From Methylococcus mesophilus (lineage in GTDB: Bacteria; Pseudomonadota; Gammaproteobacteria; Methylococcales; Methylococcaceae), in the NCBI RefSeq assembly GCF_026247885.1, contig NZ_CP110921.1:1669001-1733000 (forward strand): a stretch of 64,000 bases of DNA, read 5' to 3'. Within the stretch, counting starts at the first letter, position 1, and each line of letters begins with the position of its first letter. Under the pieces are notes generated by a model. It ran no database searches. It was not told where the DNA came from and saw nothing but the letters and a program-made list of their open reading frames with translations. The position numbers were made by a program, and so were the translations under genes. Shown in pieces: positions 27,476 to 39,311 of this stretch.

Positions 27476-29208
27476 AAGATTTCGTCCTTCTGGGCTGAAA
27501 GGATGGACTGGCCCATGTCCTGATCCGGCAGGACGTTGAGCAACCTCAACCCCGGCTCCATGACGGCGGCAAATGCCGGCGCCGCCACTGCGCCGCCATA
27601 ATATTCCCCGGCCAAAGGTTCATCGATCATCACGACGGTGACCACCCGTGGATCGGTCGCCGGCGCCATGCCTGCGAACACGGCGATATGGCGCGAGGTC
27701 TGATAGCCGCCGCGTCCGGCGCTTTTCTTCACCGTCCCGGTTTTTCCGGCGACCCGGAAACCCGGAATGCTGGCTTTGATCGCCGTGCCATCGGCCGAAA
27801 CCACGCCTTCCAGCATGTTGCGCACCGTCGCGGCGGTCTTTTTCGACATCACCTGGGTCGCCGCCGCCGGGCGATCCTGCTTCAGCATGCTGACGGCCGG
27901 CATCGCGCCGTCGTTTGCCAGCGCCAAGTAAGCCCGCGCCAACTGCAATGGCGTCGCCGACACCCCGTAACCGAAGGAGAGCGTAGCCTGCGCGAACGGC
28001 CGCAGCCCCTTCCGGTCCGGCATGCGCCCTTGCGCTTCTCCGGGAAAACCGGTGCCCAGCCCCTGGCCGAACCCCAAGTCGCGGTAAAACCCCCAGAACT
28101 TGTCGGGAGGCAAGGCCAAAGCCATCTTGGTGACCCCCACGTTGCTCGACTTGCGCAGCACTCCGGCGACGTCGAGCACGCCGTAGTTGTGTACGTCCTT
28201 GACCACATTGGAACCGACGTGCATGACGCCCGGCGAGGTATTGATCACCGCGTTGGCTCGGAATGCCCCCATTTCCAAGGCGCAGGCCACCGCGAACGGC
28301 TTCATCGTCGATCCCGGCTCGAACAAATCGGTGACCGCGCGGTTGCGGGTCGAGCCGGGCACGGTGCCGTTGCGGCCATTGGGATTGAAGGACGGCTGAT
28401 TGACCATCGCCAGCACCTCGCCGGTCTTGGCGTCGAGCATGACCAAGGCGCCCGCCTTGGCCCGGTGCTGCTGCACAGTCTTCTTCAGCTCGCGGTAGGC
28501 CAGATACTGCAGGCGCTGGTCGATGCTGATGCTCAGGTCCTTGCCGGCCACCGGCTGACGCACGCTGTCGACATCCTCGATGACCCTGCGCTTGCCGTCC
28601 CGGATGATGCGCCTGACACCCTCGATGCCCTTCAAATGCTCATCGAAGGCGAGCTCCAGCCCTTCCTGTCCCTGGTCGTCGATGTCGGTGATACCGAGCA
28701 CGTGGGCGGCGACCTCGCCGGTCGGGTAGTAGCGCCGGTACTCTTCTTCGGCGTAGACACCGGGCAGGCCCAGCGCCGTCACCTGATCGGCAAGTTCGGG
28801 ACTGACACGGCGCTTGAGATACACGAAGGCCCGATTGGCGCCGTGGTCGCCGAGGCGCCGTTTCAGGTCGTCCGGCGTATCTCCGATCAGCCCGGCCAAA
28901 GCCTCGTACTGCGCTGCGTTTGCCTCGAACTCCTTGGGATTGACCCAGATCGATTTCACCGGACAGCTGGTCGCGAGCAAATCGCCGTTCCGGTCCAGGA
29001 TCCGGCCGCGATGCGCCGGCACCGGAACCGCGCCCATGTGGCGCAAGTCGCCCTGATGCTTGAGAAACTGCCGATCCACGACCTGCAGGTTGACCGCACG
29101 CCCGACCAGGACGAGCATGGCCGCCATCATGCCGATCAGCAATAGCGACCAGCGCGCCCCGTAATCGCTCTCTTTTTGCGGATTCGTTATGTACATCATC
29201 GCAGACAC
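27472..29208 (-). CDS. ftsI: Septal peptidoglycan transpeptidase FtsI (PBP3)
   Basis: 578 residues, class B penicillin-binding protein. One membrane segment (about 20-38), pedestal domain with R-G-R-I-L-D-R-N-G, then the transpeptidase motifs: S300-T-M-K303 (acylated Ser300), S354-S-N356, and K489-T-G-T492. Met4 and Met5 are alternative starts. ftsL is 20 bp upstream; murE overlaps downstream. Confidence 0.98.
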   Translation of the reverse strand: MSAMMYITNPQKESDYGARWSLLLIGMMAAMLVLVGRAVNLQVVDRQFLKHQGDLRHMGAVPVPAHRGRILDRNGDLLATSCPVKSIWVNPKEFEANAAQYEALAGLIGDTPDDLKRRLGDHGANRAFVYLKRRVSPELADQVTALGLPGVYAEEEYRRYYPTGEVAAHVLGITDIDDQGQEGLELAFDEHLKGIEGVRRIIRDGKRRVIEDVDSVRQPVAGKDLSISIDQRLQYLAYRELKKTVQQHRAKAGALVMLDAKTGEVLAMVNQPSFNPNGRNGTVPGSTRNRAVTDLFEPGSTMKPFAVACALEMGAFRANAVINTSPGVMHVGSNVVKDVHNYGVLDVAGVLRKSSNVGVTKMALALPPDKFWGFYRDLGFGQGLGTGFPGEAQGRMPDRKGLRPFAQATLSFGYGVSATPLQLARAYLALANDGAMPAVSMLKQDRPAAATQVMSKKTAATVRNMLEGVVSADGTAIKASIPGFRVAGKTGTVKKSAGRGGYQTSRHIAVFAGMAPATDPRVVTVVMIDEPLAGEYYGGAVAAPAFAAVMEPGLRLLNVLPDQDMGQSILSAQKDEIF

Positions 29209-29228
29209 CCCCTCATCCCCACATGAGC

Positions 29229-29486
29229 TCAGGGTTTGATGTAAATGATCGACTCGCGCGCCGGCAGGGTCATCCCCAGCCTGCTGCGAGCCAGACGTTC
29301 GACGCGGCCATGCTCGGCCCAGGTGTTCTGCTCCAACTGAAGCTGGCCCAGTTCCACATCGTATTGATTCAGGGCCAGTTCCAGACGCTGAACCTCAGCG
29401 AACAGCATGCGCGTGCGGTACTTCGCATAAACCACGCCCAGCGCCGAACAAACGGCAACCACCGACAGCAGGAGTACTCGTGTCAT
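29229..29486 (-). CDS. ftsL: Cell division protein FtsL
   Basis: 85 residues: a short N-terminus, one membrane segment (about 3-21), then a leucine-zipper-like coiled coil (L-E-L-A-L-N-Q-Y-D-V-E-L-G-Q-L-Q-L-E) and the R-L-G-M motif near residue 70. FtsL forms a complex with FtsB and FtsQ. Identification rests strongly on position between rsmH and ftsI. ATGA overlap with rsmH. Confidence 0.93.
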   Translation of the reverse strand: MTRVLLLSVVAVCSALGVVYAKYRTRMLFAEVQRLELALNQYDVELGQLQLEQNTWAEHGRVERLARSRLGMTLPARESIIYIKP

Positions 29487-30421
29487 GCCGCCCGCTTTTC
29501 GGCTGCGCGCAATATCGCGCTCCGCGCCCGGGGATTGACCCGGATTTCGTCCTCTTCCGCCTTGAGCGGCTTTCCCAGGCCGATGAGGCGCGGCGTCGAG
29601 CGGGATTCGAAGATTCCCACCGAAATCTCCCTGCCGCGCGCCTCATCCCGCATGAACCTCTTGACGATCCGGTCTTCGAGCGAATGAAAAGAGATCACCA
29701 CCAAGCGCCCCCTCGCGGCAAGAACCTCTACCGCCTCGTTCAATCCCCGCTCCAACTCACTCAACTCATCATTGACAGCGATCCGGATCGCCTGGAAAGT
29801 GCGGGTCGCCGGATGCTTGAACTTGTCTGCGAATGGAATCGCGGCCTCGATCAACCTGACCAAGTCGGTTGTCGTGGCGATCGGCCGCTGTCTCCGTTCC
29901 TCGACCACCGCGCGGGCGATGCGTCCCGCAAAGCGCTCCTCGCCGTATTCCCGCAACACTCGCGCCAGTTCCCGTTCCGGAACCTCGGCGAGCCAATCCG
30001 CCGCGCCGGTCTTCTGGCTCGGATCCATCCGCATGTCGAGCGGCCCTTCTCTCAGGAAGCTGAAGCCGCGCCGGGCTTCATCGAGCTGTGGTGAGGACAC
30101 ACCCAGGTCCATCAGGATGCCGTCTACCCGGCCCGCCCATCCTCTCTCACCGACGAATCTGACGAGGTCCGAAAAGCGGCCGTGCTCAATAGCGAACCGG
30201 GCATCTCCGGGCAGCCCGGAAGCGCCGGCCGCTGCCACAGCCTCCAGGTCCCGATCGATCGCCAGAAGACGACCCTCCGCGCCCAATCGCCCCAGAATCG
30301 CCCGGCTGTGCCCGCCTCGACCGAAGGTGCAATCCAAATAAATGCCGGCCGGCCGGATCGCCAGCGCCTCCAACACCTCGGCCAGCATGACGGGACGGTG
30401 TCCGTTTTCGGCTTCCGGCAT
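29483..30421 (-). CDS. rsmH: 16S rRNA m4C1402 methyltransferase
   Basis: 312 residues from the ATG at 30421. Methylates N4 of C1402 in 16S rRNA. Seen: H-R-P-V-M-L-A-E-V near the start, D-C-T-F-G-R-G-G-H-S-R-A-I-L SAM loop, G-V-S-S-P-Q-L-D-E-A-x-R-G-F-S-F, and V-I-S-F-H-S-L-E-D-R-I-V-K. The start shares one base with the mraZ stop (TGATG). Confidence 0.98.
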   Translation of the reverse strand: MPEAENGHRPVMLAEVLEALAIRPAGIYLDCTFGRGGHSRAILGRLGAEGRLLAIDRDLEAVAAAGASGLPGDARFAIEHGRFSDLVRFVGERGWAGRVDGILMDLGVSSPQLDEARRGFSFLREGPLDMRMDPSQKTGAADWLAEVPERELARVLREYGEERFAGRIARAVVEERRQRPIATTTDLVRLIEAAIPFADKFKHPATRTFQAIRIAVNDELSELERGLNEAVEVLAARGRLVVISFHSLEDRIVKRFMRDEARGREISVGIFESRSTPRLIGLGKPLKAEEDEIRVNPRARSAILRAAEKRAA

Positions 30422-30879
30422 CAAAACGCCAGCGCCCCGAGCTCCGGCCCCATATCCTCGAGACCTTCCAGGCTCGCTTCTTCCAGCCATTCCTGGCGGC
30501 AGCGCTCCCAAAGGCCTTCATCCCAGATTTCGAACTTGTTGCCCTGGCCGATCAGGACGACCTGTTTGTCCAGGCTGGCGAACCGGCGTAACGGCTCGGG
30601 TATGAGGAAGCGTCCCTGGCCGTCCAGCTCACACTCGGTGGCATGGCCGATCAGCAGACGTTGAAGCCGCTTCACCTGTTTGTTCAAGGCCGGCAATTTC
30701 ACCAGCTTCCGTTCCAACTCCTCGAACTCAGGCAAAGGGAAAAGCAGCAGACAGGTATCGGTTCCAACGGTGACCACCAGTTGCCCCTCGCAGGACTCCC
30801 GGAGTTCGGACCTGTAACGGGTGGGCACCGCCATGCGCCCCTTTTCGTCCAGGCTGATGGAATTAACGCCTCTGAACAA
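30421..30879 (-). CDS. mraZ: Transcriptional regulator MraZ
   Basis: 152 residues if started at the TTG at 30877-30879, giving (M)-F-R-G-V-N-S-I-S-L-D-E-K-G-R-M-A-V-P, the canonical MraZ N-terminus and the same length as E. coli MraZ. Two SpoVT/AbrB-like halves are visible, the second at C-E-L-D-G-Q-G-R-F-L-I-P. A longer frame to 30960 is rejected because it runs through the sigma-70 -10 box and the probable transcription start; a GTG at 30897 is the other candidate. MraZ is a dodecameric repressor of its own dcw operon; its likely operator lies just upstream. Confidence 0.93.
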   Translation of the reverse strand: MFRGVNSISLDEKGRMAVPTRYRSELRESCEGQLVVTVGTDTCLLLFPLPEFEELERKLVKLPALNKQVKRLQRLLIGHATECELDGQGRFLIPEPLRRFASLDKQVVLIGQGNKFEIWDEGLWERCRQEWLEEASLEGLEDMGPELGALAF

Positions 30880-30891
30880 GCCGCCCCCAAG

Positions 30892-30926
30892 CTCCACATT
30901 CCCCCAAAAAAAACCACTTTCCACCA
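30892..30926 (-). promoter_or_regulatory. Probable MraZ operator: four TGG boxes at 10-bp spacing
   Basis: On the minus strand TGG occurs at 30926-30924, 30916-30914, 30906-30904 and 30896-30894, exactly one helical turn apart (TGGTG, TGGTT, TGGGG, TGGAG, each followed by five bases). E. coli MraZ binds direct TGGG-type repeats separated by 5 nt between the mraZ promoter and gene. Here the boxes lie from about +4 to +37 of the predicted transcript, so binding would block initiation or escape. Confidence 0.75.
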
Positions 30927-30936
30927 CCTGGGAAGC

Positions 30937-30965
30937 ACTATAGAAACGCGTTCGAGGCAAGTCAA
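30937..30965 (-). promoter_or_regulatory. Sigma-70 promoter of the dcw cluster (PmraZ)
   Basis: TTGACT (-35, 30960-30965) and TATAGT (-10, 30937-30942) on the minus strand, separated by exactly 17 bp; each matches consensus at five of six positions. Predicted start of transcription is near 30930, giving a leader of about 50 nt to the TTG start of mraZ. Immediately upstream of the -35 is an A/T tract (eight T on this strand) inside a 6-bp inverted repeat TGAGTT/AACTCA (30968-30987), which could act as an UP element. Confidence 0.8.
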
Positions 30966-30987
30966 GATGAGTTGCAAAAAAAACTCA

Positions 30988-31257
30988 CGGCATTGTTTGG
31001 CAGAGGTTTTTCAGAGCTTTGACGGAGCCGGGAGTGGCGCCGGCCACCCGCTCGGGTGCAGCATCTTGGCATGGAAAATCCGGGGGCAAGGACATCGAAA
31101 GCGGGGACGGATCGATTGGAAAAGCACAACGAAACCTGGATTTCCGGACCGGTACGGGAGTTGGAACAGCGACGGCCGGAAATCCGGAGCGAGAGAGGGT
31201 GGATGGGGAAGTTTGTTTCAGTCGCGCGGAGCCGGGTATGCTAAAAGAGGAGAAAAC
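30988..31257. other. Intergenic space between ligA and mraZ, no gene recognised
   Basis: About 270 bp between the ligA stop and the mraZ promoter region. I checked for rnpB, which lies near mraZ in some Gammaproteobacteria, and found none of its conserved core. No rho-independent terminator for ligA is evident. One short plus-strand frame (31019-31261) has no family features or Shine-Dalgarno support. Confidence 0.6.
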
Positions 31258-34016
<2,759 letters not shown>

Positions 34017-34024
34017 TGCGCCCC

Positions 34025-37000
34025 TCAAACCGAAGCCAGTTCAACCGCCGCATCGATGTCCACCGCCACGATGCGCGACACTCCAGGCTCCCGCATGGTG
34101 ACTCCCGCCAAGTATTGAGCGATTTCCATCGTGACCTTGTTATGGGTAATGAAGAGGAATTGTACTTTTTCGGACATCTCTTTCACCAATTGGCTGAACC
34201 GCCCGACGTTGGCATCGTCCAGCGGCGCATCCACCTCGTCCAGCAGGCAGAACGGCGCGGGGTTCAGCTCGAAGATGGAGAATACCAGGGCCGCCGCCGT
34301 CAGCGCCTTCTCGCCCCCGGACAACAGGTGGATCGAACTGTTGCGCTTGCCGGGCGGCTGGGCCATGACGCTGACCCCGGTACTCAGCAGGTTGTTTTCG
34401 GTGAGTTCCAGCGTTGCCTTCCCGCCGCCGAAAAGCTTGGGAAACATACGCTGGAAACCGGCATCGATCTTTTCGAACGTTTCCTTGAAGCGCGCCCGGC
34501 ACTCGCGGTCGATTTTTTCGATGGCTTGCTCCAGGGTTGCCAGCGACTCGGCGAGATCCCGGTCCTGCTCCTCCAGATAGCGCTGGCGCTCCTCCTGTTC
34601 TTGATATTCCTGCATCGCCGTGAGGTTGACCGGACCGAGGCGGTCGATTTCCTCGCCGACACGGGCCGCCGACGCTTGCCAGACGCTTTCCTCAGCGTTT
34701 TCCGGCAACTCGGCCACAATCGCCGCGGGCGCCGCATCGAATTCCGCAAACTGCTCCTCGATGCCCTGGCGGCGGACCTCGGCGGTCTGCCAGGCCAACT
34801 TGATCTGACCCACGCCGTCCCGCAAGGCCGCCAGTTCGTGCTCCGCACGCTGGCGCTCTCCCGCGACGCGCCGGATGTCGGATTCAAGTTCGGCGAGCCG
34901 GCGGCGCTGCCGGGTCATTTCCGCTTCCAGAGCGGCGCGCTCCTCCATCAATGCCTCGAGACGAAACCGTTCGTCTTCCAGGGGAGTCTCCGATTCCTCC
35001 AGCTTCCGAACGATGGCGCCAAGCCGGTCCGCAGTCTGGCCGTGCTGCTGTTCCAGCCGCTGCAGATGGGAGCGGGTCAGCGATTCGTTCGATTCGAGCG
35101 TGGCGGCCCGGCTGCGAAGCGTGCGAACTTCCTCATGCAATGACTTCTCCACCGCTTCGGCGCCGGCGAACGCATCCTCCAGCACCTGCCGCTCTGCCAT
35201 CTGCCGCGCCGCCGTGTCCTGCAGCCGGAGCGAATCGCGCTCAGCCGCCAGCAAGACTTCGTCGGCTTCGGCGCGCTTCTCGGCGAGTTCGACGCCCTGA
35301 TCGGCCAACTCATCGAGCTCGTGGCCGAGCTGGGCCAGACGATGCCCCAACTGCTCGCTCCGCGCCTCCGCCGCGGCGAGCTCCGCCTGCAATCGGGAAA
35401 CCTGTGCGGAAAGTTCGTCAGCCTTCTTCCTCGCCTCCCGCCGCGCTGCCTCCAAGCGTTCGAGTTCCGTCTCGGCCTGGCCGGTCTCGGCCTCCAGGAC
35501 CTCGGCCTGCGCTCTCATCTCGTCGGCCTGCCGCCGGCATTCGCGCAGTTCCCGTTCACGGGCGAGCGCCCCGGCATGGCCGGCATCGGGCTTTTGCACC
35601 AGCATCCAGCCCACCCCGATGCGGATGCCCTCGGGTGTTACCACGGACTCGTGCGGCTGCAGCGACCGCGCCCTCCCCGCCGCCGCGACCAGGTCGGAAG
35701 CGCAGTACACACCGCCCAGCAGCCCTTCCAAAGCCAACGGGGACTGAACCCGATCCAGCAGACGCTCCCCGCCGTCTGACTCACCGGACATCACCCCTTC
35801 GCGATACTCGCAAAACGCCAGGGACTCCGCCGGCTGCTGCGTCTGGAGACTCTCCGCATAAGGCGCCAGATTCTCGACACATACCGCTTCGATATGCAAC
35901 CCGAGCACCGTTTCTACGGCGGTCTCCCAACCCGGCGATACTTCGATCTGTTCGCCCACGCGTTCGGCGCCCGACAGCTGCCATGCGTCGAGCAACGACT
36001 CCAGGGCACCGCGGTCACGCCCCATTGCATGACGTTGCAGCGTCTCGAGCGACGCGACCTTGCCCTGCAAGGCGTGCAGGCCGGCACGAACCTGGTTCAG
36101 GCGTTCACGCGCGGAGCGCAGCCGCTCACGCTGCAGCTCCGCCTCCCCCGACAGCGCTTCGGCCGCACCGAGCACCTCCTCCCGCTCCACCTCGATGCCG
36201 GCAGCATCCGCGCGGAGCGCCTCCACATCGAGGCCGGCAAGTGCGCTCTCCAGTTCCGAATGCTGCTGCGACAGGCGCTGGCGCCGCCCGCCGAGGTGCT
36301 GCTCCTGCTCCCGCAACTGCTGCAACTGCGAACGCTGCAAGGCCATCTGGCCTTCGAGCTTGTGCTGATCGCCAGTCAGCGCTTCCCAGCATTCACGGCA
36401 CTGCTTCAGATTCGCTTCCGCGGTTCGCCGAATGGACACCGCTTCCGCCTCCTCCCGCTCCAGAAAGGCCAGCCTCCCGACGAGTTCGGCCACCTCTGCA
36501 CGCACCTCCTCGAGCCGCAACCGGTCTTCGTCGCGGTCGGATTGGGCTTTCCGCAATTCGGCCTCGACCCGCTCCCGCTCCTCAATCAACTCCTCCCTCG
36601 ATTTCTGGGTGTGGCGTATGAACTGATCCAGGCGGCTGATTTCCGCCCCGAGTTCGTAGAATCGTCCCTGCTGGACATCGAGTTGCTCCTGAGCTGCACC
36701 GCGGAGCTGGCCCAGCTCCTCCAGCCGCCCCTCGCAGGCACGCTCCTCGCCTGTGAGACGACGGAACCGCTCCTCCGAGTCCGCCAGCTCCGCTTTGAGC
36801 CGGTCGAGCTGCTGCTCCAGCGCGCGCCAGCGCAGCCCCAGCAGTTCGAGCTTGAGCCGGCGCTCCTCGTCGCGCAAGGCTATGAATTTCTCCGCCTTCC
36901 TGGCCTGGCGCTGCAGATTCCCGAGTTGCCGCCCGACTTCCTCGCGCAAATCGGACAGTCGCTCGAGATTCTCGCGGGTATGGCGCATCCGCTGCTCGGT

Positions 37001-37537
37001 CTCGTGCCTGCGCTCCTTGTACTTGGAAATGCCAGCCGCCTCTTCGATGACTTCGCGCATTTCGTCCGGCTTCGCCTCGATCAAACGGGAAATCGTGCCC
37101 TGCTCGATGATCGCATAGCTGCGCGCACCCAGCCCCGTACCCAGGAACAGATCGGTGATGTCCTTGCGGCGGCAGCGCGTGCCGTTCAGGAAATAGCTCG
37201 ACTGGCCGTCGCGGGCAACCTGGCGCCGGATGGCGATCTGCTGATATTTCCCATATTCGCCCCCGACGCGCCCGGACGAGTTGTCGAAAACCAGCTCGAC
37301 GGAAGCCAGGCTCGCGGGCTTCCGGGTGCTGGAGCCGTTGAATATGACGTCCGCCATGGTTTCGCCGCGCAAATGGCGCGCCGAGCTTTCCCCCATGACC
37401 CAGCGCACCGCGTCTATGACGTTCGACTTACCGCAGCCGTTCGGCCCCACCACCCCCACCAGGTTGCCCGGCAAGGGAATGGTCGTCGGATCCACGAAAG
37501 ACTTGAAACCGGCGATCTTGAGCTTTTCCAGTCGCAT
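34025..37537 (-). CDS. smc: Chromosome segregation protein SMC
   Basis: 1170 residues. ABC-type head split across the ends: Walker A G-P-N-G-C-G-K-S-N at 31-39, ABC signature L-L-S-G-G-E-K-A-L and Walker B C-L-L-D-E-V-D-A-P-L-D in the C-terminal 120 residues; long coiled coils with a hinge (about 510-630, centred on G-L-L-G-G-V-Y). This is true SMC, not MukB, although scpA/scpB are not in the window. Divergent from queF; a perfect minus-strand TATAAT at 37608-37613 may be its -10 but lacks a good -35. Confidence 0.98.
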   Translation of the reverse strand: MRLEKLKIAGFKSFVDPTTIPLPGNLVGVVGPNGCGKSNVIDAVRWVMGESSARHLRGETMADVIFNGSSTRKPASLASVELVFDNSSGRVGGEYGKYQQIAIRRQVARDGQSSYFLNGTRCRRKDITDLFLGTGLGARSYAIIEQGTISRLIEAKPDEMREVIEEAAGISKYKERRHETEQRMRHTRENLERLSDLREEVGRQLGNLQRQARKAEKFIALRDEERRLKLELLGLRWRALEQQLDRLKAELADSEERFRRLTGEERACEGRLEELGQLRGAAQEQLDVQQGRFYELGAEISRLDQFIRHTQKSREELIEERERVEAELRKAQSDRDEDRLRLEEVRAEVAELVGRLAFLEREEAEAVSIRRTAEANLKQCRECWEALTGDQHKLEGQMALQRSQLQQLREQEQHLGGRRQRLSQQHSELESALAGLDVEALRADAAGIEVEREEVLGAAEALSGEAELQRERLRSARERLNQVRAGLHALQGKVASLETLQRHAMGRDRGALESLLDAWQLSGAERVGEQIEVSPGWETAVETVLGLHIEAVCVENLAPYAESLQTQQPAESLAFCEYREGVMSGESDGGERLLDRVQSPLALEGLLGGVYCASDLVAAAGRARSLQPHESVVTPEGIRIGVGWMLVQKPDAGHAGALARERELRECRRQADEMRAQAEVLEAETGQAETELERLEAARREARKKADELSAQVSRLQAELAAAEARSEQLGHRLAQLGHELDELADQGVELAEKRAEADEVLLAAERDSLRLQDTAARQMAERQVLEDAFAGAEAVEKSLHEEVRTLRSRAATLESNESLTRSHLQRLEQQHGQTADRLGAIVRKLEESETPLEDERFRLEALMEERAALEAEMTRQRRRLAELESDIRRVAGERQRAEHELAALRDGVGQIKLAWQTAEVRRQGIEEQFAEFDAAPAAIVAELPENAEESVWQASAARVGEEIDRLGPVNLTAMQEYQEQEERQRYLEEQDRDLAESLATLEQAIEKIDRECRARFKETFEKIDAGFQRMFPKLFGGGKATLELTENNLLSTGVSVMAQPPGKRNSSIHLLSGGEKALTAAALVFSIFELNPAPFCLLDEVDAPLDDANVGRFSQLVKEMSEKVQFLFITHNKVTMEIAQYLAGVTMREPGVSRIVAVDIDAAVELASV

Positions 37538-37582
37538 GGGGGATTCAGGGAGATGGCACTGGAAGGGCGTAAGGACGGGCGA

Positions 37583-37612
37583 TTGTTCGGGGCTGGATCA
37601 ACACGCTATTAT
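37583..37612 (+). promoter_or_regulatory. Candidate queF promoter
   Basis: TTGTTC (37583-37588), 18-bp spacer, TATTAT (37607-37612). The -10 overlaps the minus-strand TATAAT that could serve smc, so the two divergent promoters would compete. Predicted leader to queF is about 65 nt. Confidence 0.4.
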
Positions 37613-37623
37613 ACAGGGCAAAG

Positions 37624-37652
37624 CCGGCACCCGCCCGAATGGTGGGCGCCGG
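37624..37652 (+). promoter_or_regulatory. Hairpin in the queF 5' leader
   Basis: CCGGC (37624-37628) pairs with GCCGG (37648-37652), and the inner CCCGCC pairs with GGTGGG (one G-T) around a CGAAT loop, leaving a single A-C mismatch. It lies 32 nt before the queF start. It does not show the conserved core of the preQ1-I or preQ1-II riboswitches that I can recognise, so its role, if any, is open. Confidence 0.4.
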
Positions 37653-37683
37653 ATGCACCACCGCAACACACGAACGACGCCCG

Positions 37684-38073
37684 ATGCCTTCTCAACCTAG
37701 CAAGACCCTGGAAACCTTCGACAATCCCCGTCCGGAACACGACTACACGATCCGAATCGAAATCCCCGAATTCACCTGCCTGTGCCCCAAGACCGGGCAG
37801 CCCGACTTCGCGACGATCCTGCTGGAATACGTCCCCGATCGACACTGCATCGAACTCAAGTCGCTGAAAATGTACGTCTGGTCCTTCCGGAACGAAGGAG
37901 CCTTCCACGAAGCCGTCACCAATGCCATTCTGGATGACCTCGCCCGCGCCTGCACTCCGCGATTCATGCGCGTTACCGCGAGATTCAACGTACGCGGCGG
38001 CATCTATACGACGGTAGTAGCGGACCGGCGTGCACCGGGCTGGGAACCAGCCGCGCCGGTCGCCCTGCCTTAA
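37684..38073 (+). CDS. queF: NADPH-dependent 7-cyano-7-deazaguanine reductase
   Basis: 129 residues, the short (B. subtilis) QueF type. Reduces preQ0 to preQ1 in queuosine synthesis. Catalytic Cys34 in C-L-C-P-K-T-G and Asp41 in Q-P-D-F-A-T keep the family spacing of seven, and E-L-K-S-L-K near residue 57 carries the QueF signature. Start at the ATG at 37684. Convergent with the MOSC gene, 4 bp between stops. queC/D/E are not in the window. Confidence 0.97.
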   Translation: MPSQPSKTLETFDNPRPEHDYTIRIEIPEFTCLCPKTGQPDFATILLEYVPDRHCIELKSLKMYVWSFRNEGAFHEAVTNAILDDLARACTPRFMRVTARFNVRGGIYTTVVADRRAPGWEPAAPVALP

Positions 38074-38077
38074 GGCG

Positions 38078-38713
38078 TCATTTCAGCTTTTCGCTTAGGC
38101 TCTGGCGCCAGGCCTCGGACAGCGCATCCAGGCTCAGCAGCCTGGAAATGACCTCCTGCTGCCGCGACCCTTTCACCAGAGCCAGCATGGCTTCACGCAC
38201 GCTGACGCCTCCTGCGTCCGTCGCGATGCACTCCAGCCAGTCGCCGACCCGAAGCTCCCCTTCTTCCAGCACCCGCAGGTAAAACCCGACCCGGCCGGAA
38301 ACGAGAAAGCGTTTGGGGAAGGTGTTGTCGCCGACTTTCAGGCCGAGCTTGAAGCAGGGAACCCGGGGCTGGGTCACCTGGAACAGCACCGGCCCCGCCC
38401 GGAACTTGTCGCCGATATGCACCTTGTCGTCACCACCACCGGCGAGGGTCAGGTTCTCCCCGAAATAACCGTACGGCAGGGTCTCGATGCCAAGGTCTTC
38501 CCGCCAGTGGCCATAGTTGTCCGCACTGTAGGCGTAAACCGCCTTGTCGGGCCCGCCGTGGTTTTCCCGGTCGACCTGAACGTCACCCTCGATGCCGGTC
38601 CTTCCGACTCTGACGGGATGATCGACCGGAATCTTGAAGATTCCCGTCCCGACGCGGCGGCCGGCGTGTTCGATCGGGCGTTCGCTGCCGATGCTGATCC
38701 CTACGATTTTCAT
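38078..38713 (-). CDS. MOSC domain protein (YiiM-like)
   Basis: 211 residues. MOSC proteins carry molybdopterin or sulfur on a conserved Cys; here Cys120 in Q-P-R-V-P-C-F-K-L fits. Other family marks are [18 protein letters not shown] and Y-G-Y-F-G-E-N-L-T, and the C-terminal helical extension seen in E. coli YiiM, which helps detoxify N-hydroxylated bases. ATGA overlap with rnhB. Exact substrate not inferred. Confidence 0.9.
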   Translation of the reverse strand: MKIVGISIGSERPIEHAGRRVGTGIFKIPVDHPVRVGRTGIEGDVQVDRENHGGPDKAVYAYSADNYGHWREDLGIETLPYGYFGENLTLAGGGDDKVHIGDKFRAGPVLFQVTQPRVPCFKLGLKVGDNTFPKRFLVSGRVGFYLRVLEEGELRVGDWLECIATDAGGVSVREAMLALVKGSRQQEVISRLLSLDALSEAWRQSLSEKLK

Positions 38714-39291
38714 GAAGCCGGACCTCGACCAATAGCGTCCCGAACCGGCGCAAAACTGCGCCGATGGCAGATACTTGCGCCCAGGCTGGCCAAGCGGTCT
38801 ACGTGCAGTCGCGTCGGGTACCCCTTGTGCACGCCCAGCGCATAGCCTGGACAAAGCCGGTCCAGCACCTGCATTTCCCGATCCCTGAAGACCTTGGCGA
38901 GAATCGATGCGGCCCCGATTTCGGCCACCGACGCATCCCCACCGACGATCGCCTCCCCTGGGAAATCCAAGGGGGGATAACGGTTGCCGTCCACCTTGAC
39001 CCAGTCCGGTGGAATGGGCAACGCCGCGACCGCCCGACACATGGCCAAATGGGTGGCTTGCAGGATATTGAGCCGGTCTATTTCAGCCACTTCCGCTCGC
39101 CCCACCGCCCAGGCCAGGGACGCCGACCTGATTTGGCCGGCCAGCGCCAGTCTGCGTTGCGGGCTCAGCCGCTTCGAATCGTCGAAGCCGCCGGTGTCCT
39201 GGCCGGGTGCGAATATTACCGCCGCGGCGATCACCGGGCCGGCAATACAGCCGCGCCCCACCTCGTCGATGCCTGCAACCAAAAGTGCCAC
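38710..39291 (-). CDS. rnhB: Ribonuclease HII
   Basis: 193 residues; removes ribonucleotides from DNA-RNA hybrids. Catalytic Asp9-Glu10 in [14 protein letters not shown], and the third acidic residue in V-K-V-D-G-N-R. Start is GTG at 39291. In most Gammaproteobacteria rnhB follows lpxB; here it follows lpxA directly, 20 bp downstream. Confidence 0.97.
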   Translation of the reverse strand: MALLVAGIDEVGRGCIAGPVIAAAVIFAPGQDTGGFDDSKRLSPQRRLALAGQIRSASLAWAVGRAEVAEIDRLNILQATHLAMCRAVAALPIPPDWVKVDGNRYPPLDFPGEAIVGGDASVAEIGAASILAKVFRDREMQVLDRLCPGYALGVHKGYPTRLHVDRLASLGASICHRRSFAPVRDAIGRGPAS

Positions 39292-39311
39292 CCCAAGCCT
39301 CTTTACAGCAT

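Noticed and set aside
30966-31257. Possible rnpB upstream of mraZ
   Set aside because: RNase P RNA lies near mraZ in some Gammaproteobacteria, but none of its conserved core sequence is visible and the space is too short.
35894-37867. 657-codon plus-strand open frame
   Set aside because: Antisense to smc and running into queF in another frame; Leu/Arg/Pro-rich shadow without motifs.
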